A stretch of DNA of 64,000 bases from Amblyomma americanum (GCF_052857255.1 NC_135504.1:142378121-142442120); one strand, 5' to 3'; shown: positions 10,676 to 24,100, counted from the first letter of the stretch. Notes: generated by a model not told the origin, from the sequence alone. Made by a program: numbers and translations.

Positions 10676-11940
10676 CGTTGGAGAAAGTCCGCGTTGGAGA
10701 AAGTCCGCGTTGAAGAAAGTCCGAGTTGGAGAAAGTCCGCGCTGGAGAAACTCTGCGTTGTATAAACTCCGCGCTGGAGAAACTCCGCGACGGACAAACT
10801 CCGCGATGGAGAAACTCCGCGTTGGAGAAAAGTCCGCTCTGGAGAAACTCTACGCTGAAGAAACTCCGCGCTGGAACAACTCCGCGTTGGAGAAACTCCG
10901 CGCTGGAGAAACTCCGTGCTGCATAAAATCTGCGCTGGAGAAACTCCGGGCTGGAGAACTCCGCGCTGGAGAAACTCCGTGGTGGACAAAGTCCGCGCTG
11001 GAGAAACTCCGTGTTGGAGAAACTCCGCGCTGGAGAAACTCCGCGTTGGAGAAACTCCGCGCTTGAAACACACCGCGCTGGAGAAACTCCGCGTTGGAGA
11101 AAGTCCGCGTCGGAGAAGGTCCGCGTTGGAGAAACTCCAGGTAGGAGAAACTCCGTGTTGTAGAAACTCCGCTTTGGAGAAACTTCGCGTTGAAGAAACG
11201 GCGCGTTGGAGATTCTCCGCGTTGGAGAAACTCCGCACTTGAAACACACCGCGCTGGAGAAACTCCGCGTTGGAGAAAGTCCGCGTTGGAGAAGGTCCGC
11301 GTTGGAGAAAGTCCGCGTTGGAGAAACTCCGCGTTGAAGAAAGTGCGCGTTGGAAAAGTCCGCACTGGAGAAACTCCGCGTTGTATAAACTCCGCGATGA
11401 AGAAAGTCCGCGACGGACAAACTCCGCGCTGGAGAAACTCCGCGTTGGAGAAAGTCCGCGTCCTAGAAGGTCCGCGTTGGAGAAAGTCCGCGTTGGAGAA
11501 AATCCGTGTTGTAGAAACTCCGCCTTGGAGAAACTTCGCGTTGAAGAAACGGTTCGTTGGAGATACTCCGCGTTGCAGAAACTACGCGCTTGAAACACGC
11601 CGCGCTGGAGAAACTCCGCGTTGGAGAAAGTCCGCGTTGGAGAAGGTCCGCGTTGGAGAAAGTCCGCGTTGGAGAAAGTCCGCGTTGGAGAAACTCCGCG
11701 TTGAAGAAAGTCCGCGTTGGAGAAAGTCCGCGCTGGAGAAACTCCGTGTTGGAGAAACTCCGCGCTGGAGAAACTCCGCGTTGGAGAAAGTCCACGTTGG
11801 AGAAGGTCCGTGTTGGAGAAAGTCCGCGTTGGAGAAAGTCCGCGTTTGAGAAAGTCCGCGTTGGAGAGAGTCCGCGATGGAGAAACTCCGCGCTGGAGAA
11901 ACTCCGCGTTTGAGAAACTCTGAACTGGAGAAACTCCGCG

Positions 11941-12800
11941 ATGGAGACACTACGCGCTGGAGAAACTCCGCGCTGGAGAAACTCCGTGTTGGAGAAACTC
12001 CGTGTTGGAGAAACTTCGCGTTGGAGAAACTCCGCCTTGGAGAAACTTCGCTTTGAAGGAACGGCGCGTTGGAGAAACTCCGTGCTGGACAAATTCCGCG
12101 CTGGAGAAATTCCGTGTTGGAGAAACTCCGCGCTGGAGAAACTTCGCGTTGGAGAAACTGCGCGTTGGAGAAACTCCGCGTTGGAGAAACTCCACGTTGG
12201 ATAAAGTCCGCGTTGGAGAAAGTCCGCGATGGAGAAGGTCCGCGTTGGAGAAAGTCCGCGTTGGAGAAAGTCCGCGTTGGATTACTCCGCGTTGTATAAA
12301 CTCCGCGCTGGAGAAACTCCGCGATGGAGAAACTCCGCGACGGACAAACTCCGCGATGGAGAAACTCCGCGCTGGAGAAACACCGTGTAGGGAGAAACTC
12401 CGCGCTGGAGAAAATTCGTGTTGTAGAAACTCCGCCTTGGAGAAACTTCGCGTTGAAGAGACGGCGCGTTGGAGATACTCCGCGTTGGAGAAACTACGCG
12501 CTTGAAACACACCGCGCTGGAGAAACTCCGCGTTGGAGAAAGTCCGCGTTGGAGAAGGTCCGCGTTGGAGAAAGTCCGCGTTGGAGAAAGTCCGCGTTGA
12601 AGAAAGTCCGAGTTGGAGAAAGTCCGCGCTGGAGAAAGTCCGCGTTGAAGAAAGTCCGAGTTGGAGAAACTCCGCGCTGGAGAAACTCCGCGATGGAGAA
12701 ACTCCGCGACGGACAAACTCCGCGATGGAGAAACTCCGCGTTGGAGAAAAGTCCGCTCTGGAGAAACTCTACGCTGAAGAAACTCCGCGCTGGAGCAACT
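11941..12800 (+). repeat. Satellite block repeated at 14.84-15.69 kb
   Basis: The variant order from the ATGGAGACACT monomer at 11,941 onward recurs at 14,836 with an offset of about 2,894-2,895. This is close to the 2,896-base HOR period and suggests a degraded further HOR copy. The block also matches 10,309-10,660 internally. An unusual monomer reading CACCGTGTAGGGAG near 12,380-12,393 is private to this copy. Confidence 0.8.
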
Positions 12801-12965
12801 CCGTGCTGGACAAACTCCGCGCTGGAGAAACTCCGTGTTGGAGAAACTCCGCGCTGGAGAAACTCCGCGTTGGAGAAAGTCCACGTTGGAGAAGGTCCGC
12901 GTTGGAGAAAGTCCGCGTTGGAGAAAGTCCGCGTTTGAGAAAGTCCGCGTTGGAGAGAGTCCGCG

Positions 12966-13594
12966 ATGGAGAAACTCCGCGCTGGAGAAACTCCGCGCTG
13001 GAGAAACTCCGTGTTGGAGAAACTCCGTGTTGGAGAAACTTCGCGTTGGAGAAACTCCGCCTTGGAGAAACTTCGCTTTGAAGGAACGGCGCGTTGGAGA
13101 AACTCCGTGCTGGACAAACTCCGCGCTGGAGAAACTCCGTTTTGGAGAAACTCCGCGCTGGAGAAACTTCGCGTTGGAGAAACTGCGCGTTGGAGAAACT
13201 CCGCGTTGGAGAAACTCCACGTTGGAGAAAGTCCGCGTTGGAGAAAGTCCGCGATGGAGAAGGTCCGCGTTGGAGAAAGTCCGCGTTGGAGAAAGTCCGC
13301 GTTGGATTAACTCCGCGTTGTATAAACTCCGCGCTGGAGAAACTCCGCGATGGAGAAACTCCGCGACAGACAAACTCCGCGATGGAGAAACTCCGCGCTG
13401 GAGAAACTCCGTGTTGGAGAAACTCCGCGCAGGAGAAAATTTGTGTTGTAGAAACTCCGCCTTGGAGAAACTTCGCGTTGAAGAAACGGCGCGTTGGAGA
13501 TACTCCGCGTTGGAGAAACTACGCGCTTGAAACACACCGCGCTGGAGAAACTCCGTGTTGGAGAAAGTCCGCGTTGGAGAAGGTCCGCGTTTGA
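12966..13594 (+). repeat. Block duplicated from about 6.97-7.59 kb
   Basis: About 630 bases follow the order of copy A3 at an offset of 6,001 (7,093 to 13,094), including the CCGTTTTGGAG monomer, the ACAGACAAACTCC monomer and the AAAATTTGTG variant. A small number of substitutions separate them, such as GCAGGAGAAAATT near 13,430 against GCTGGAGAAAATT. The matching part starts and ends abruptly inside otherwise similar satellite. Confidence 0.8.
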
Positions 13595-14835
13595 GAAAGT
13601 CCGCGTTGAAGAAAGTCCGAGTTGGAGAAAGTCCGCGCTGGAGAAACTCTGCGTTGTATAAACTCCGCGCTGGAGAAACTCCGCGATGGAGAAACTCCGC
13701 GACGGACAAACTCCGCGATGGAGAAACTCCGCGCTGGAGCAACTCCGCGTTGGAGAAACTCCGCACTGGAGAAACTCCGTGCTGCATAAAATCTGCGCTG
13801 GAGAAACCCCGGGCTGGAGAACTCCGCGCTGGAGAAACTCCGTGCTGGACAAACTCCGCGCTGGAGAAACTCCGTGTTGGAGAAACTCCGCGCTGGAGAA
13901 ACTCCGTGTTGGAGAAACTCCGCGCTGGAGAAACTCCGCGTTGGAGAAAGTCCACGTTGGAGAAGGTCCGTGTTGGAGAAAGTCCGCGTTGGAGAAAGTC
14001 CGCGTTTGAGAAAGTCCGCGTTGGAGAGTCCGCGATGGAGAAACTCCGCGCTGGAGAAACTCCGCGTTTGAGAAACTCTGAACTGGAGAAACTCCGCGAT
14101 GGAGACACTCCGCGCTGGAGAAACTCCGCGCTGGAGAAACTCCGTGTTGGAGAAACTCCGTGTTGGAGAAACTCCGCGCTGGAGAAACTTCGCGTTGGAG
14201 AAACTGCGCGTTGGAGAAACTTCGCTTTGAAGAAACGGCGCGTTGGAGAAAGTCCGCGTCGGAGAAGGTCCGCGTTGGAGAAAGTCCGCGTTGGAGAAAA
14301 TCCGTGTTGTAGAAACTCCGCGTTGAAGAAAGTCCGCGTTGGAGAAAGTCCGCGCTGGAGAAACTCCGCGTTGTATAAACTCCGCGATGAAGAAAGTCCG
14401 CGACGTACAAACTCCGCGATGGAGAAACTCCGCGCTGGAGAAACTCCGCGCTGGAGAAACTCCGCGATGGAGAAACTCCGCGACGGACAAACTCCGCGAT
14501 GGAGAAACTCCACGTTGGAGAAAAGTCCGCTCTGGAGAAACTCTACGCTGAAGAAACTCCGCGCTGGAGCAACTCCGCGTTGGAGAAACTCCGCGCTGGA
14601 GAAACTCCGTGCTGGACAAACTCCGCGCTGGAGAAACTCTGTGTTGGAGAAACTCCGCGCTGGAGAAACTCCGCGTTGGAGAAAGTCCACGTTGGAGACG
14701 GTCCGTGTTGGAGAAAGTCCGCGTTGGAGAAAGTCCGCGTTTGAGAAAGTCCGCGTTGGAGAGAGTCCGCGATGGAGAAACTCCGCGCTGGAGAAACTCC
14801 GCGTTTGAGAAACTCTGAACTGGAGAAACTCCGCG

Positions 14836-15690
14836 ATGGAGACACTCCGCGCTGGAGAAACTCCGCGCTGGAGAAACTCCGTGTTGGAGAAACTCCGTGT
14901 TGGAGAAACTTCGCGTTGGAGAAACTCCGCCTTGGAGAAACTTCGCTTTGAAGGAACGGCGCGTTGGAGAAACTCCGTGCTGGACAAACTCCGCGCTGGA
15001 GAAATTCCGTGTTGGAGAAACTTCGCGCTGGAGAAACTTCGCGTTGGAGAAACTGCGCGTTGGAGAAACTCCGCGTTGGAGAAACTCCACGTTGGATAAA
15101 GTCCGCGTTGGAGAAAGTCCGCGATGGAGAAGGTCCGCGTTGGAGAAAGTCCGCGTTGGAGAAAGTCCGCGTTGGATTACTCCGCGTTGTATAAACTCCG
15201 CGCTGGAGAAACTCCGCGATGGAGAAACTCCGCGACGGACAAACTCCGCGATGGAGAAACTCCGCGCTGGAGAAACTCCGTGTTGGAGAAACTCCGCGCT
15301 GGAGAAAATCTGTGTTGTAGAAACTCCGCCTTGGAGAAACTTCGCGTTGAAGAAACGGCGCGTTGGAGATACTCCGCGTTGGAGAAACTACGCGCTTGAA
15401 ACACACCGCGCTGGAGAAACTCCGCGTTGGAGAAAGTCCGCGTTGGAGAAGGTCCGCGTTGGAGAAAGTCCGCGTTGGAGAAAGTCCGCGTTGAAGAAAG
15501 TCCGAGTTGGAGAAAGTCCGCGCTGGAGAAAGTCCGCGTTGAAGAAAGTCCGAGTTGGAGAAACTCCGCGCTGGAGAAACTCCGCGATGGAGAAACTCCG
15601 CGACGGACAAACTCCGCGATGGAGAAACTCCGCGTTGGAAAAAAGTCCGCTCTGGAGAAACTCTACGCTGAAGAAACTCCGCGCTAGAGC
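14836..15690 (+). repeat. Second copy of the 11.94-12.80 kb block
   Basis: This block is in register with 11,941-12,800 at about +2,895 (12,069 to 14,964; 12,533 to 15,427). It carries the GTTGGATTACTCC monomer near 15,170 and the CGAGTTGG pair near 15,500-15,560. A private substitution TTGGAAAAAAG near 15,627 replaces TTGGAGAAAAG, and CGCTAGAGC near 15,682 replaces CGCTGGAGC. Confidence 0.8.
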
Positions 15691-15769
15691 AACTCCGTGC
15701 TGGACAAACTCCGCGCTGGAGAAACTCCGTGTTGGAGAAACTCCGCGCTGGAGAAACTCCGCGTTGGAG

Positions 15770-16500
15770 AAAATTTGTGTTGTAGAAACTCCGCCTTGGA
15801 GAAACTTCGCGTTGAAGAAACGGCGCGTTGGAGATACTCCGCGTTGGAGAAACTACGCGCTTGAAACACACCGCGCTGGAGAAACTCCGCGTTGGAGAAA
15901 GTCCGCGTTGGAGAAGGTCCGCGTTGGAGAAAGTCCGCGTTGGAGAAAGTCCGCGTTGAAGAAAGTCCGAGTTGGAGAAAGTCCGCGCTGGAGAAACTCT
16001 GCGTTGTATAAACTCCGCGCTGGAGAAACTCCGCGATGGAGAAACTCCGCGACGGACAAACTCCGCGATGGAGAAACTCCGCGTTGGAGAAAAGTCCGCT
16101 CTGGAGAAACTCTACGCTGAAGAAACTCCGCGCTGGAGCAACTCCGCGTTGGAGAAACTCCGCGCTGGAGAAACTCCGTGCTGCATAAAATCTGCGCTGG
16201 AGAAACTCCGGGCTGGAGAACTCCGCGCTGGAGAAACTCCGTGCTGGACAAAGTCCGCGCTGGAGAAACTCCGTGTTGGAGAAACTCCGCGCTGGAGAAA
16301 CTCCGCGTTGGAGAAACTCCGCGCTTGAAACACACCGCGCTGGAGAAACTCCGCGTTGGAGAAAGTCCGCGTCGGAGAAGGTCCGCGTTGGAGAAACTCC
16401 ACGTTGGAGAAACTCCGTGTTGTAGAAACTCCGCTTTGGAGAAACTTCGCGTTGAAGAAACGGCGCGTTGGAGATTCTCCGCGTTGGAAAAACTCCGCAC
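15770..16500 (+). repeat. Segment copied at 26.65-27.38 kb
   Basis: From the AAAATTTGTGTTG variant near 15,772 onward, the order matches 26,655 onward at an offset of 10,887 (15,972 to 26,859; 16,178 to 27,065). At about 27,358 the second copy lacks two bases (TTGGATTCTCC for TTGGAGATTCTCC), so downstream the offset becomes 10,885. This is the upstream end of the longer shared stretch that runs to about 19,340 here and about 30,230 there. Confidence 0.85.
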
Positions 16501-19500
16501 TTGAAACACACCGCGCTGGAGAAACTCCGCGTTGGAGAAAGTCCGCGTTGGAGAAGGTCCGCGTTGGAGAAAGTCCGCGTTGGAGAAACTCCGCGTTGAA
16601 GAAAGTGCGCGTTGGAGAAAGTCCGCACTGGAGAAACTCCGCGTTGTATAAACTCCGCGATGAAGAAAGCTCTACGCTGAAGAAACTCCGCGCTAGAGCA
16701 ACTCCGCGTTCGAGAAACTCCCCGCTGGAGAAACTCCGTGCTGCACAAAATCTGCGCTGGAGAAACTCCGGGCTGGAGAAACTCCGTGTTGGAGAATCTC
16801 CGCGCTGGAGAAACTTCGCGTTGGAGAAACTGCGCGTTGAAGAAACTCCACGTTGGAGAAACTCCGCGTTGGAGAAAGTCCGCGTTGGAGAAAGTCCGTG
16901 TTGGAGAAAGTCCGCGTTGGAGAGTGTCCGCGATGGAGAAACTCCGCGCTGGAGAAACTCCGTGGTGGGGAAACTTCGCGTTGGAGAAGCGGCGCGTTGG
17001 AGAAGCTCCTCGTTGGAGAAACACCGCGCTTGAAACACACCGCGCTGGAGAAACTCCGCGTTGGAGAAAGTCCGCGTTGGAGAAACTCCGCGTTGTATAA
17101 ACTCAGCGGTGGAGAAACTCCGCGATGAAGAAAGTCCGCGACGAACAAATTCCGCGATGGAGAAACTCCGCGTTGGAGAAAAGTCCGCTCTGGAGAAACT
17201 CTACGCTGGAGAAACTCCGCGCTATAGCAACTCCGCGTTGGAGAAACTCCGCGCTGGAGAAACTCCGTGCTGCATAAAATCTGCGCTGGAGAAACTCCGG
17301 GCTGGAGAAACTCCGCGCTGGACAAACTCCGCGCTGGTGAAACTCCGTGTTGGAGAAACTCCGCGCTGGAGAAACTGCGCGTTGGAGAAACTCCGCGTTT
17401 GAGAAACTCCGAACTGGAGAAACTCCGCGATGGAGAAACTCCGCGCTGGAGAAACTCCGCGATGGAGACACTCCGCGCAGGAGAAACTGCGTGTTCGGGA
17501 AACTTCGCGTTGGAGAAACGGCGCGTTGGAGAAGCTCCCCGTTGGAGAAACTCCGCGCTTGAAACACACCGCGCTGGAGAAACTCCGCGTTGGAGAAAGT
17601 CCGCGTTGGAGAATGTCCGCGTTGGAGAAAGTCCGCGCTGGAGAAACTCCGCGTTGGATAAACTCCGCGCTGGAGAAACTCCGGGCTGGAGAAACTCCGC
17701 GCTGGAGAAACTCTGTGTTGGAGAAACTCCGCGCTGGAGAAACAACGCGTTGGATAAACTCCGCGCTGGAGAAACTCCGGGCTGGAGAAACTCCGCGCTG
17801 GAGAAACTCTGTGTTGGAGAAACTCCGTGTTGGAGAAACTCCGTGTTGGAGAAACTCCGTGTTGGAGAAACTTCGCGTTGGAGAATCTCCGCGTTGGAGA
17901 AAGTCCGCGCTGGAGAAACTCCGCGCTGGAGAAACTCCGCGTTTGAGAAACTCCGAACTGGAGAAACTCCGCGCTGGAGATACTCCTCGGTGGAGAAACT
18001 CCGCACTGGAGATACTCCGTGCTGCATAAAATCTGCGCTTGAGAAACTCCGGACTGGAGAAACTCCGCGCAGGAGAAACTCCGTGCTGGACAAACTCCGC
18101 GCTGGAGAAACTCCGTGTTGGAGAAACTCCGCGCTGGAGAAAAATCGCGTTGGAGAAACTGCGCGTTGGAGAAACTGCGCGTTGGAGAAACTCCGCTTTG
18201 GAGAAAGTCCGAGTTGGAGAAAGTCCGCGCTGGAGAAACTCTGCGTTGTATAAACTCCGCGCTGGAGAAACTCCGCGATGGAGAAACTCCGCGACGGACA
18301 AACTCCCCGATGGAGAAACTCCGCGTTGGAGAAAAGTCTGCTCTGGAGAAACTCTACGCTGAAGAAACTCCGCGCTGGAGCAACTCCGCGTTGGAGAAAC
18401 TCCGCGCTGGAGAAACTCCGTGCTGCATAAATTCTGCGCTGGAGAAACTCCGGGCTGGAGAACTCCGCGCTGGAGAAACTCCGTGCTGGACAAACTCCGC
18501 GCTGGAGAAACTCCGTGTTGGAGAAACTCCGCGCTGGAGAAACTCCGCGTTGGAGAAAGTCCACGTTGGAGAAGGTCCGCGTTAGAGAAAGTCCGCGTTG
18601 GAGAAAGTCCGCTTTTGAGAAACACCGCGTTGAAGAAAGTCCGCGTTTGAGAAAGTCCGCGCTGGAGAAACTCCGCGTTGTATAAACTCCGCGCTGGAGA
18701 AACTCCGCGATGGAGAAACTCCTCGACGGACAAACTCCGCGATGGAGAAATTCCGCGTTGGAGGAAAGTCCGCGTTGGAGAAAAATCCGCGTTAGAGAAA
18801 AGTCCGCTCTGGAGAAACTCTATGCTGGAGAAACTCCGCGCTGGAGCAACTCCGCGTTGGAGAAACTTTGCGCTGGAGAAACTCCGAGTTGGAGAAACTC
18901 CGCGCTAGAGAAACTTCGCGTTGGAGAAACTGCGCGTTGGAGAAACTCCGCTTTGAAGAAACTCCGCGTTGGACAAAGTCCGCGTTGGAGAAAGTCCGCG
19001 TTGGTGAGAGTCGGTGATGGAGAAACTCCGCGCTGGAGAAACTACGCGTTTGAGAAACTCCGAACTGGAGAAACTCCGCGATGGAGACATTCCGCGCTGG
19101 AGAAACTACGCATTTGAGAAACTCCGAACTGGAGAAACTCCGCGATGGAGACAATCCGCGCTGGAGAAACTCCGCGCTGAAGAAACTCCGTGTAGGAGAA
19201 ACTCCGTGTTGGAGAAACTTCGCGTTGGAGAAACGGCGCGTTGGAGAAACTCCGCGTTGGAGAAACTCCGCGCTTGAAACACACCACGCTGGAGAAACTC
19301 CGCGTTGGAGAAAGTCCGCGTTGGAGAATGTCCGCGTTGGAGAAAGTCCGCGCTGGAGAAACTCCGCGTTGGATAAACTCCGCGCTGGAGAAACTCCGGG
19401 CTGGAGAAACTCCGCGCTGGAGAAACTCCGTGTTGGAGAAACTCCGTGTTGGAGAAACTCCGTGTTGGAGAAACTCCGTGTTGGAGAAACTCCGTGTTGG

Positions 19501-20780
19501 AGAAACTCCGCGTTGGAGAAAGTCCGCGTTGGAGAAAGTCCGCGCTGGAGAAACTCCGCGCTGGAGAAACTCCGCGCTGGAGAAACTCCGCGTTTGAGAA
19601 ACTCCGAACTGGAGAAACTCCGCGCTGGAGATACTCCTCGGTGGAGAAACTCCGCGCTGGAGAAACTCCGTGCTGCATAAAATCTGCGCTGGAGAAACTC
19701 CGGACTGGAGAAACTCCGCGCAGGAGAAACTCCGTGCTGGACAAACTCCACGCTGGAGAAACTCCGTGTTGGAGAAACTCTGCGCTGGAGAAAAATCGCG
19801 TTGGAGAAACTGCGCGTTGGAGAAACTCCGCGTTGGAGAAACTCCGCGTTGGAGAAAGTCCGCGTTGGAGAAAGTCCGCGTTGGAGAGAGTCCGCGATGG
19901 AGAAATTCCGCGCTGGAGAAACTCCGCGTTTGAGAAACTCCGAACTGGAGAAACTCCGCGATGGAGAAACTCCGCGCTGGAGAAACTCCGTGTTGGAGAA
20001 ACTTCGTGTTGGGGAAACTTCGCGTTGGAGAAACTCCGCCTTGGAGAAACTTCGCTTTGAAGAAACGGCGCGTTGGAGAAACTCCGCGCTTGAAACACAC
20101 CGCGCTGGAGAAACTCCGCGTTGGAGAAAGTCCGCGATGGAGAAGGTCCGCGTTGGAGAAAGTCCGCGTTGGAGAAAGTCCGCGTTGGAGAAAGTCCGCG
20201 TTGGAGAAACTCCGCGTTGTATAAACTCCGCGCTGGAGAAACTCCGCGATGGAGAAACTCCGCGAAGGACAAACTCCGCGATGGAGAAACTCCGCGCTTG
20301 AGAAACTCCGTGTTGGAGATACTCCGCGCTGGAGAAACCTCGCGTTGGAGAAACTGCGCTTTGGAGAAACTTCGCTTTGAAGAAACGGCGCGTTGGAGAA
20401 ACTCCGCGTTAGAGAAACTCCGCGCTTGAAACACACCGCACTGGAGAAACTCCGCGTTGGAGAAAGTCCGCGTCGGAGAAGGTCCGCGTTGGAGAAAGTC
20501 CGCGTTGGAGAAAATCCGTGTTGTAGAAACTCCGCCTTGGAGAAACTTCGCGTTGAAGAAACGGCGCGTTGGAGATACTCCGCGTTGGAGAAACTCCGCG
20601 CTTGAAACACACCGCGCTGGAGAAACTACGCGTTGGAGAAAGTCCGCGTTGGAGAAGGTCCGCGTTGGAGAAAGTCCGCGTTGGAGAAAGTCCGCGTTGG
20701 AGAAACTCCGCGTTGAAGAAAGTCCGCGTTTGAGAAAGTCCGCGCTGGAGAAACTCCGCGTTGTATAAACTCCGCGCTGG
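16150..20780 (+). repeat. About 4.8-5.0-kb higher-order repeat, copy B1
   Basis: The variant order in this stretch is repeated immediately downstream in B2. The offset drifts from 5,045 (16,178 to 21,223) through 5,013, 4,997, 4,965 and 4,949 (18,420 to 23,369), then 4,885 and 4,836 (19,670 to 24,506), to 4,834 (20,761 to 25,595). Most steps are multiples of 16, so the copies differ chiefly by gain or loss of whole monomers. Landmarks are the CTGCACAAAATCTG variant near 16,740, GTGGTGGGGAAAC near 16,962, GTTCGGGAAAC near 17,493 and GGAGGAAAG near 18,762. No coding gene is present. Confidence 0.88.
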
Positions 20781-21194
20781 AGAATCTCCGCGATGGAGAA
20801 ACTCCGCGACGGACAAACTCCGCGATGTAGAAACTCCGCGTTGGAGAAAAGTTCGCTCTGGAGAAACTCTACGCTTTAGAAACTCCGCGCTGGAGCAACT
20901 CCGCGTTGGAGAAACTCCGCGCTGGAGAAACTCCGTGCTGCATAAAATCTGCGCTGGAGAAACTCCGGGCTGGAGAAACTCCGCGCTGGAGAAACTTCGT
21001 GCTGGACAAACTCCGCGCTGTAGAAACTCCGTGTTGGAGCAACTCCGCGCTGGAGAAACTTCGCGTTGGAGAAACTGCGCGTTGGAGAAACTCCGCGTTG
21101 GAGAAACTCCGCTTTGGAGAAAGTCCGCGTTGGAGAAAGTCCGCGTTGGAGAAAGTCCGCGTTGGAGAGAGTCCGCGATGGAGAAACTCCTCGG
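20781..21194 (+). repeat. Junction segment between HOR copies B1 and B2
   Basis: About 400 bases of satellite separate the matched parts of B1 and B2. They include the unusual CTCTACGCTTTAG monomer near 20,870, which also occurs at about 35,537 (the 10-kb duplicate) and near 42,772. The run 20,393-20,913 has a further copy at 42,295-42,815 at an offset of 21,902. No gene is visible. Confidence 0.78.
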
Positions 21195-24100
21195 TGGAGA
21201 AACTCCGCGCTGGAGAAACTCCGTGCTGCATAAAATCTGCGCTGGAGAAACTCCGGGCTGGAGAACTCCGCGCTGGAGAAACTCCGTGTTGGAGAAACTC
21301 CGCGCTGGAGAAACTCCGCGTTGGAGAAACTCTGCGCTTGAAACACACCGCGCTGGAGAAACTCCGCGTTGGAGAAAGTCCGCGTCGGAGAAGGTCCGCG
21401 TTGGAGAAACTCCACGTTGGAGAAACTCCGTGTTGTAGAAACTCCGCTTTGGAGAAACTTCGCGTTGAAGAAACGGCGCGTTGGAGATTCTCCGCGTTGG
21501 AGAAACTCCGCACTTGAAACACACCGCGCTGGAGAAACTCCGCGTTGGAGAAAGTCCGCGTTGGAGAAAGTCCGCGTTGGAGAAACTCCGCGTTGAAGAA
21601 AGTGCGCGTTGGAGAAAGTCCGCACTGGAGAAACTCCGCATTGTATAAACTCCGCGATGAAGAAAGCTCTACGCTGAAGAAACTCCGCGCTAGAGCAACT
21701 CCGCGTTCGAGAAACTCCGCGCTGGAGAAACTCCGTGCTGCACAAAATCTGCGCTGGAGAAACTCCGGGCTGGAGAAACTCCGTGTTGGAGAATCTCCGC
21801 TCTGGAGAAACTTCGCGTTGGAGAAACTGCGCGTTGAAGAAACTCCACGTTGGAGAAAGTCCGCGTTGGAGAAAGTCCGCGTTGGAGAGTGTCCGCGATG
21901 GAGAAACTCCGCGCTGGAGAAACTCCGTGGTGGGGAAACTTCGCGTTGGAGAAGCGGCGCGTTGGAGAAGCTCCTCGTTGGAGAAACACCGCGCTTGAAA
22001 CACACCGCGCTGGAGAAACTCCGCGTTGGAGAAAGTCCGCGTTGGAGAAACTCCGCGTTGTATAAACTCAGCGGTGGAGAAACTCCGCGATGAAGAAAGT
22101 CCGCGACGAACAAACTCCGCGATGGAGAAACTCCGCGTTGGAGAAAAGTCCGCTCTGGAGAAACTCTACGCTGGAGAAACTCCGCGCTATAGCAACTCCG
22201 CGTTGGAGAAACTCCGCGCTGGAGAAACTCCGTGCTGCATGAAATCTGCGCTGGAGAAACTCCGGGCTGGAGAAACTCCGCGCTGGAGAAACTCCGTGCT
22301 GGACAAACTCCGCGCTGGTGAAACTCCGTGTTGGAGAAACTCCGCGCTGGAGAAACTTCGCGTTGGAGAAACTGCGCATTGGAGAAACTCCGCGTTTGAG
22401 AAACTCCGAACTGGAGAAACTCCGCGATGGAGAAACTCCGCGCTGGAGAAACTCCGCGATGGAGACACTCCGCGCTGGAGAAACTGCGTGTTCGGGAAAC
22501 TTCGCGTTGGAGAAACGGCGCGTTGGAGAAGCTCCCCGTTGGAGAAACTCCGCGCTTGAAACACACCGCGCTGGAGAAACTCCGCGTTGGAGAAAGTCCG
22601 CGTTGGAGAATGTCCGCGTTGGAGAAAGTCCGCGCTGGAGAAACTCCGCGTTGGATAAACTCCGCGCTGGAGAAACTCCGGGCTGGAGAAACTCCGCGCT
22701 GGAGAAACTCTGTGTTGGAGAAACTCCGCGCTGGAGAAACTCCGCGTTGGATAAACTCCGCGCTGGAGAAACTCCGGGCTGGAGAAACTCCGCGCTGGAG
22801 AAACTCTGTGTTGGAGAAACTCCGTGTTGGAGAAACTCCGTGTTGGAGAAACTTCGCGTTGGAGAATCTCCGCGTTGGAGAAAGTCCGCGTTGGAGAAAG
22901 TCCGCGCTGGAGAAACTCCGCGCTGGAGAAACTCCGCGTTTGAGAAACTCCGAACTGGAGAAACTCCGTGCTGCATAAAATCTGCGCTGGAGAAACTCCG
23001 GACTGGAGAAACTCCGCGCAGGAGAAACTCCGTGCTGGACAAACTCCGCGCTGGAGAAACTCCGTGTTGGAGAAACTCCGCGCTGGAGAAAAATCGCGTT
23101 GGAGAAACTGCGCGTTGGAGAAACTGCGCGTTGGAGAAACTCCGCTTTGGAGAAAGTCCGAGTTGGAGAAAGTCCGCGCTGGAGAAACTCTGCGTTGTAT
23201 AAACTCCGCGCTGGAGAAACTCCGCGATGGAGAAACTCCGCGACGGACAAACTCCCCGATGGAGAAACTCCGCGTTGGAGAAAAGTCCGCTCTGGAGAAA
23301 CTCTACGCTGAAGAAACTCCGCGCTGGAGCAACTCCGCGTTGGAGAAACTCCGCGCTGGAGAAACTCCGTGCTGCATAAAATCTGCGCTGGAGAAACTCC
23401 GGGCTGGAGAACTCCGCGCTGGAGAAACTCCGTGCTGGACAAACTCCGCGCTGGAGAAACTCCGTGTTGGAGAAACTCCGCGCTGGAGAAACTCCGCGTT
23501 GGAGAAAGTCCACGTTGGAGAAGGTCCGCGTTGGAGAAAGTCCGCGTTGGAGAAAGTCCGCTTTTGAGAAACACCGCGTTGAAGAAAGTCCGCGTTTGAG
23601 AAAGTCCGCGCTGGAGAAACTCCGCGTTGTATAAACTCCGCGCTGGAGAAACTCCGCGATGGAGAAACTCCTCGACGGACAAACTCCGCGATGGAGAAAT
23701 TCCGCGTTGGAGGAAAGTCCGCGTTGGAGAAAAATCCGCGTTAGAGAAAAGTCCGCTCTGGAGAAACTCTATGCTGGAGAAACTCCGCGCTGGAGCAACT
23801 CCGCGTTGGAGAAACTTTGCGCTGGAGAAACTCCGAGTTGGAGAAACTCCGCGCTAGAGAAACTTCGCGTTGGAGAAAGTCCGCGTTGGTGAGAGTCGGC
23901 GATGGAGAAACTCCGCGCTGGAGAAACTACGCGTTTGAGAAACTCCGAACTGGAGAAACTCCGGATGGAGACATTCCGCGCTGGAGAAACTACGCGTTTG
24001 AGAAACTCCGAACTGGAGAAACTCCGCGATGGAGACAATCCGCGCTGGAGAAACTCCGCGCTGAAGAAACTCCGTGTAGGAGAAACTCCGCGTTGGAGAA

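Larger units (their letters stand above)
7936..15770 (+). repeat. Mosaic of rearranged pieces of the 2.9-kb HOR family
   Basis: This stretch is pure satellite but the regular 2,896-base register is lost. Blocks of a few hundred bases to about 1 kb can be matched to parts of A1-A3 at varying offsets (3,953; 3,905 changing to 3,841; 6,001), and to each other at about 2,895 (11,941 to 14,836). Junctions fall between similar monomers, as expected if unequal exchange or replication slippage joined non-allelic copies. Landmarks include CCCCGGGCTGG monomers near 7,869 and 13,807, and TTCGTTGGA at 9,522 and 11,553. There is no unique sequence or gene in the block. Confidence 0.85.
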
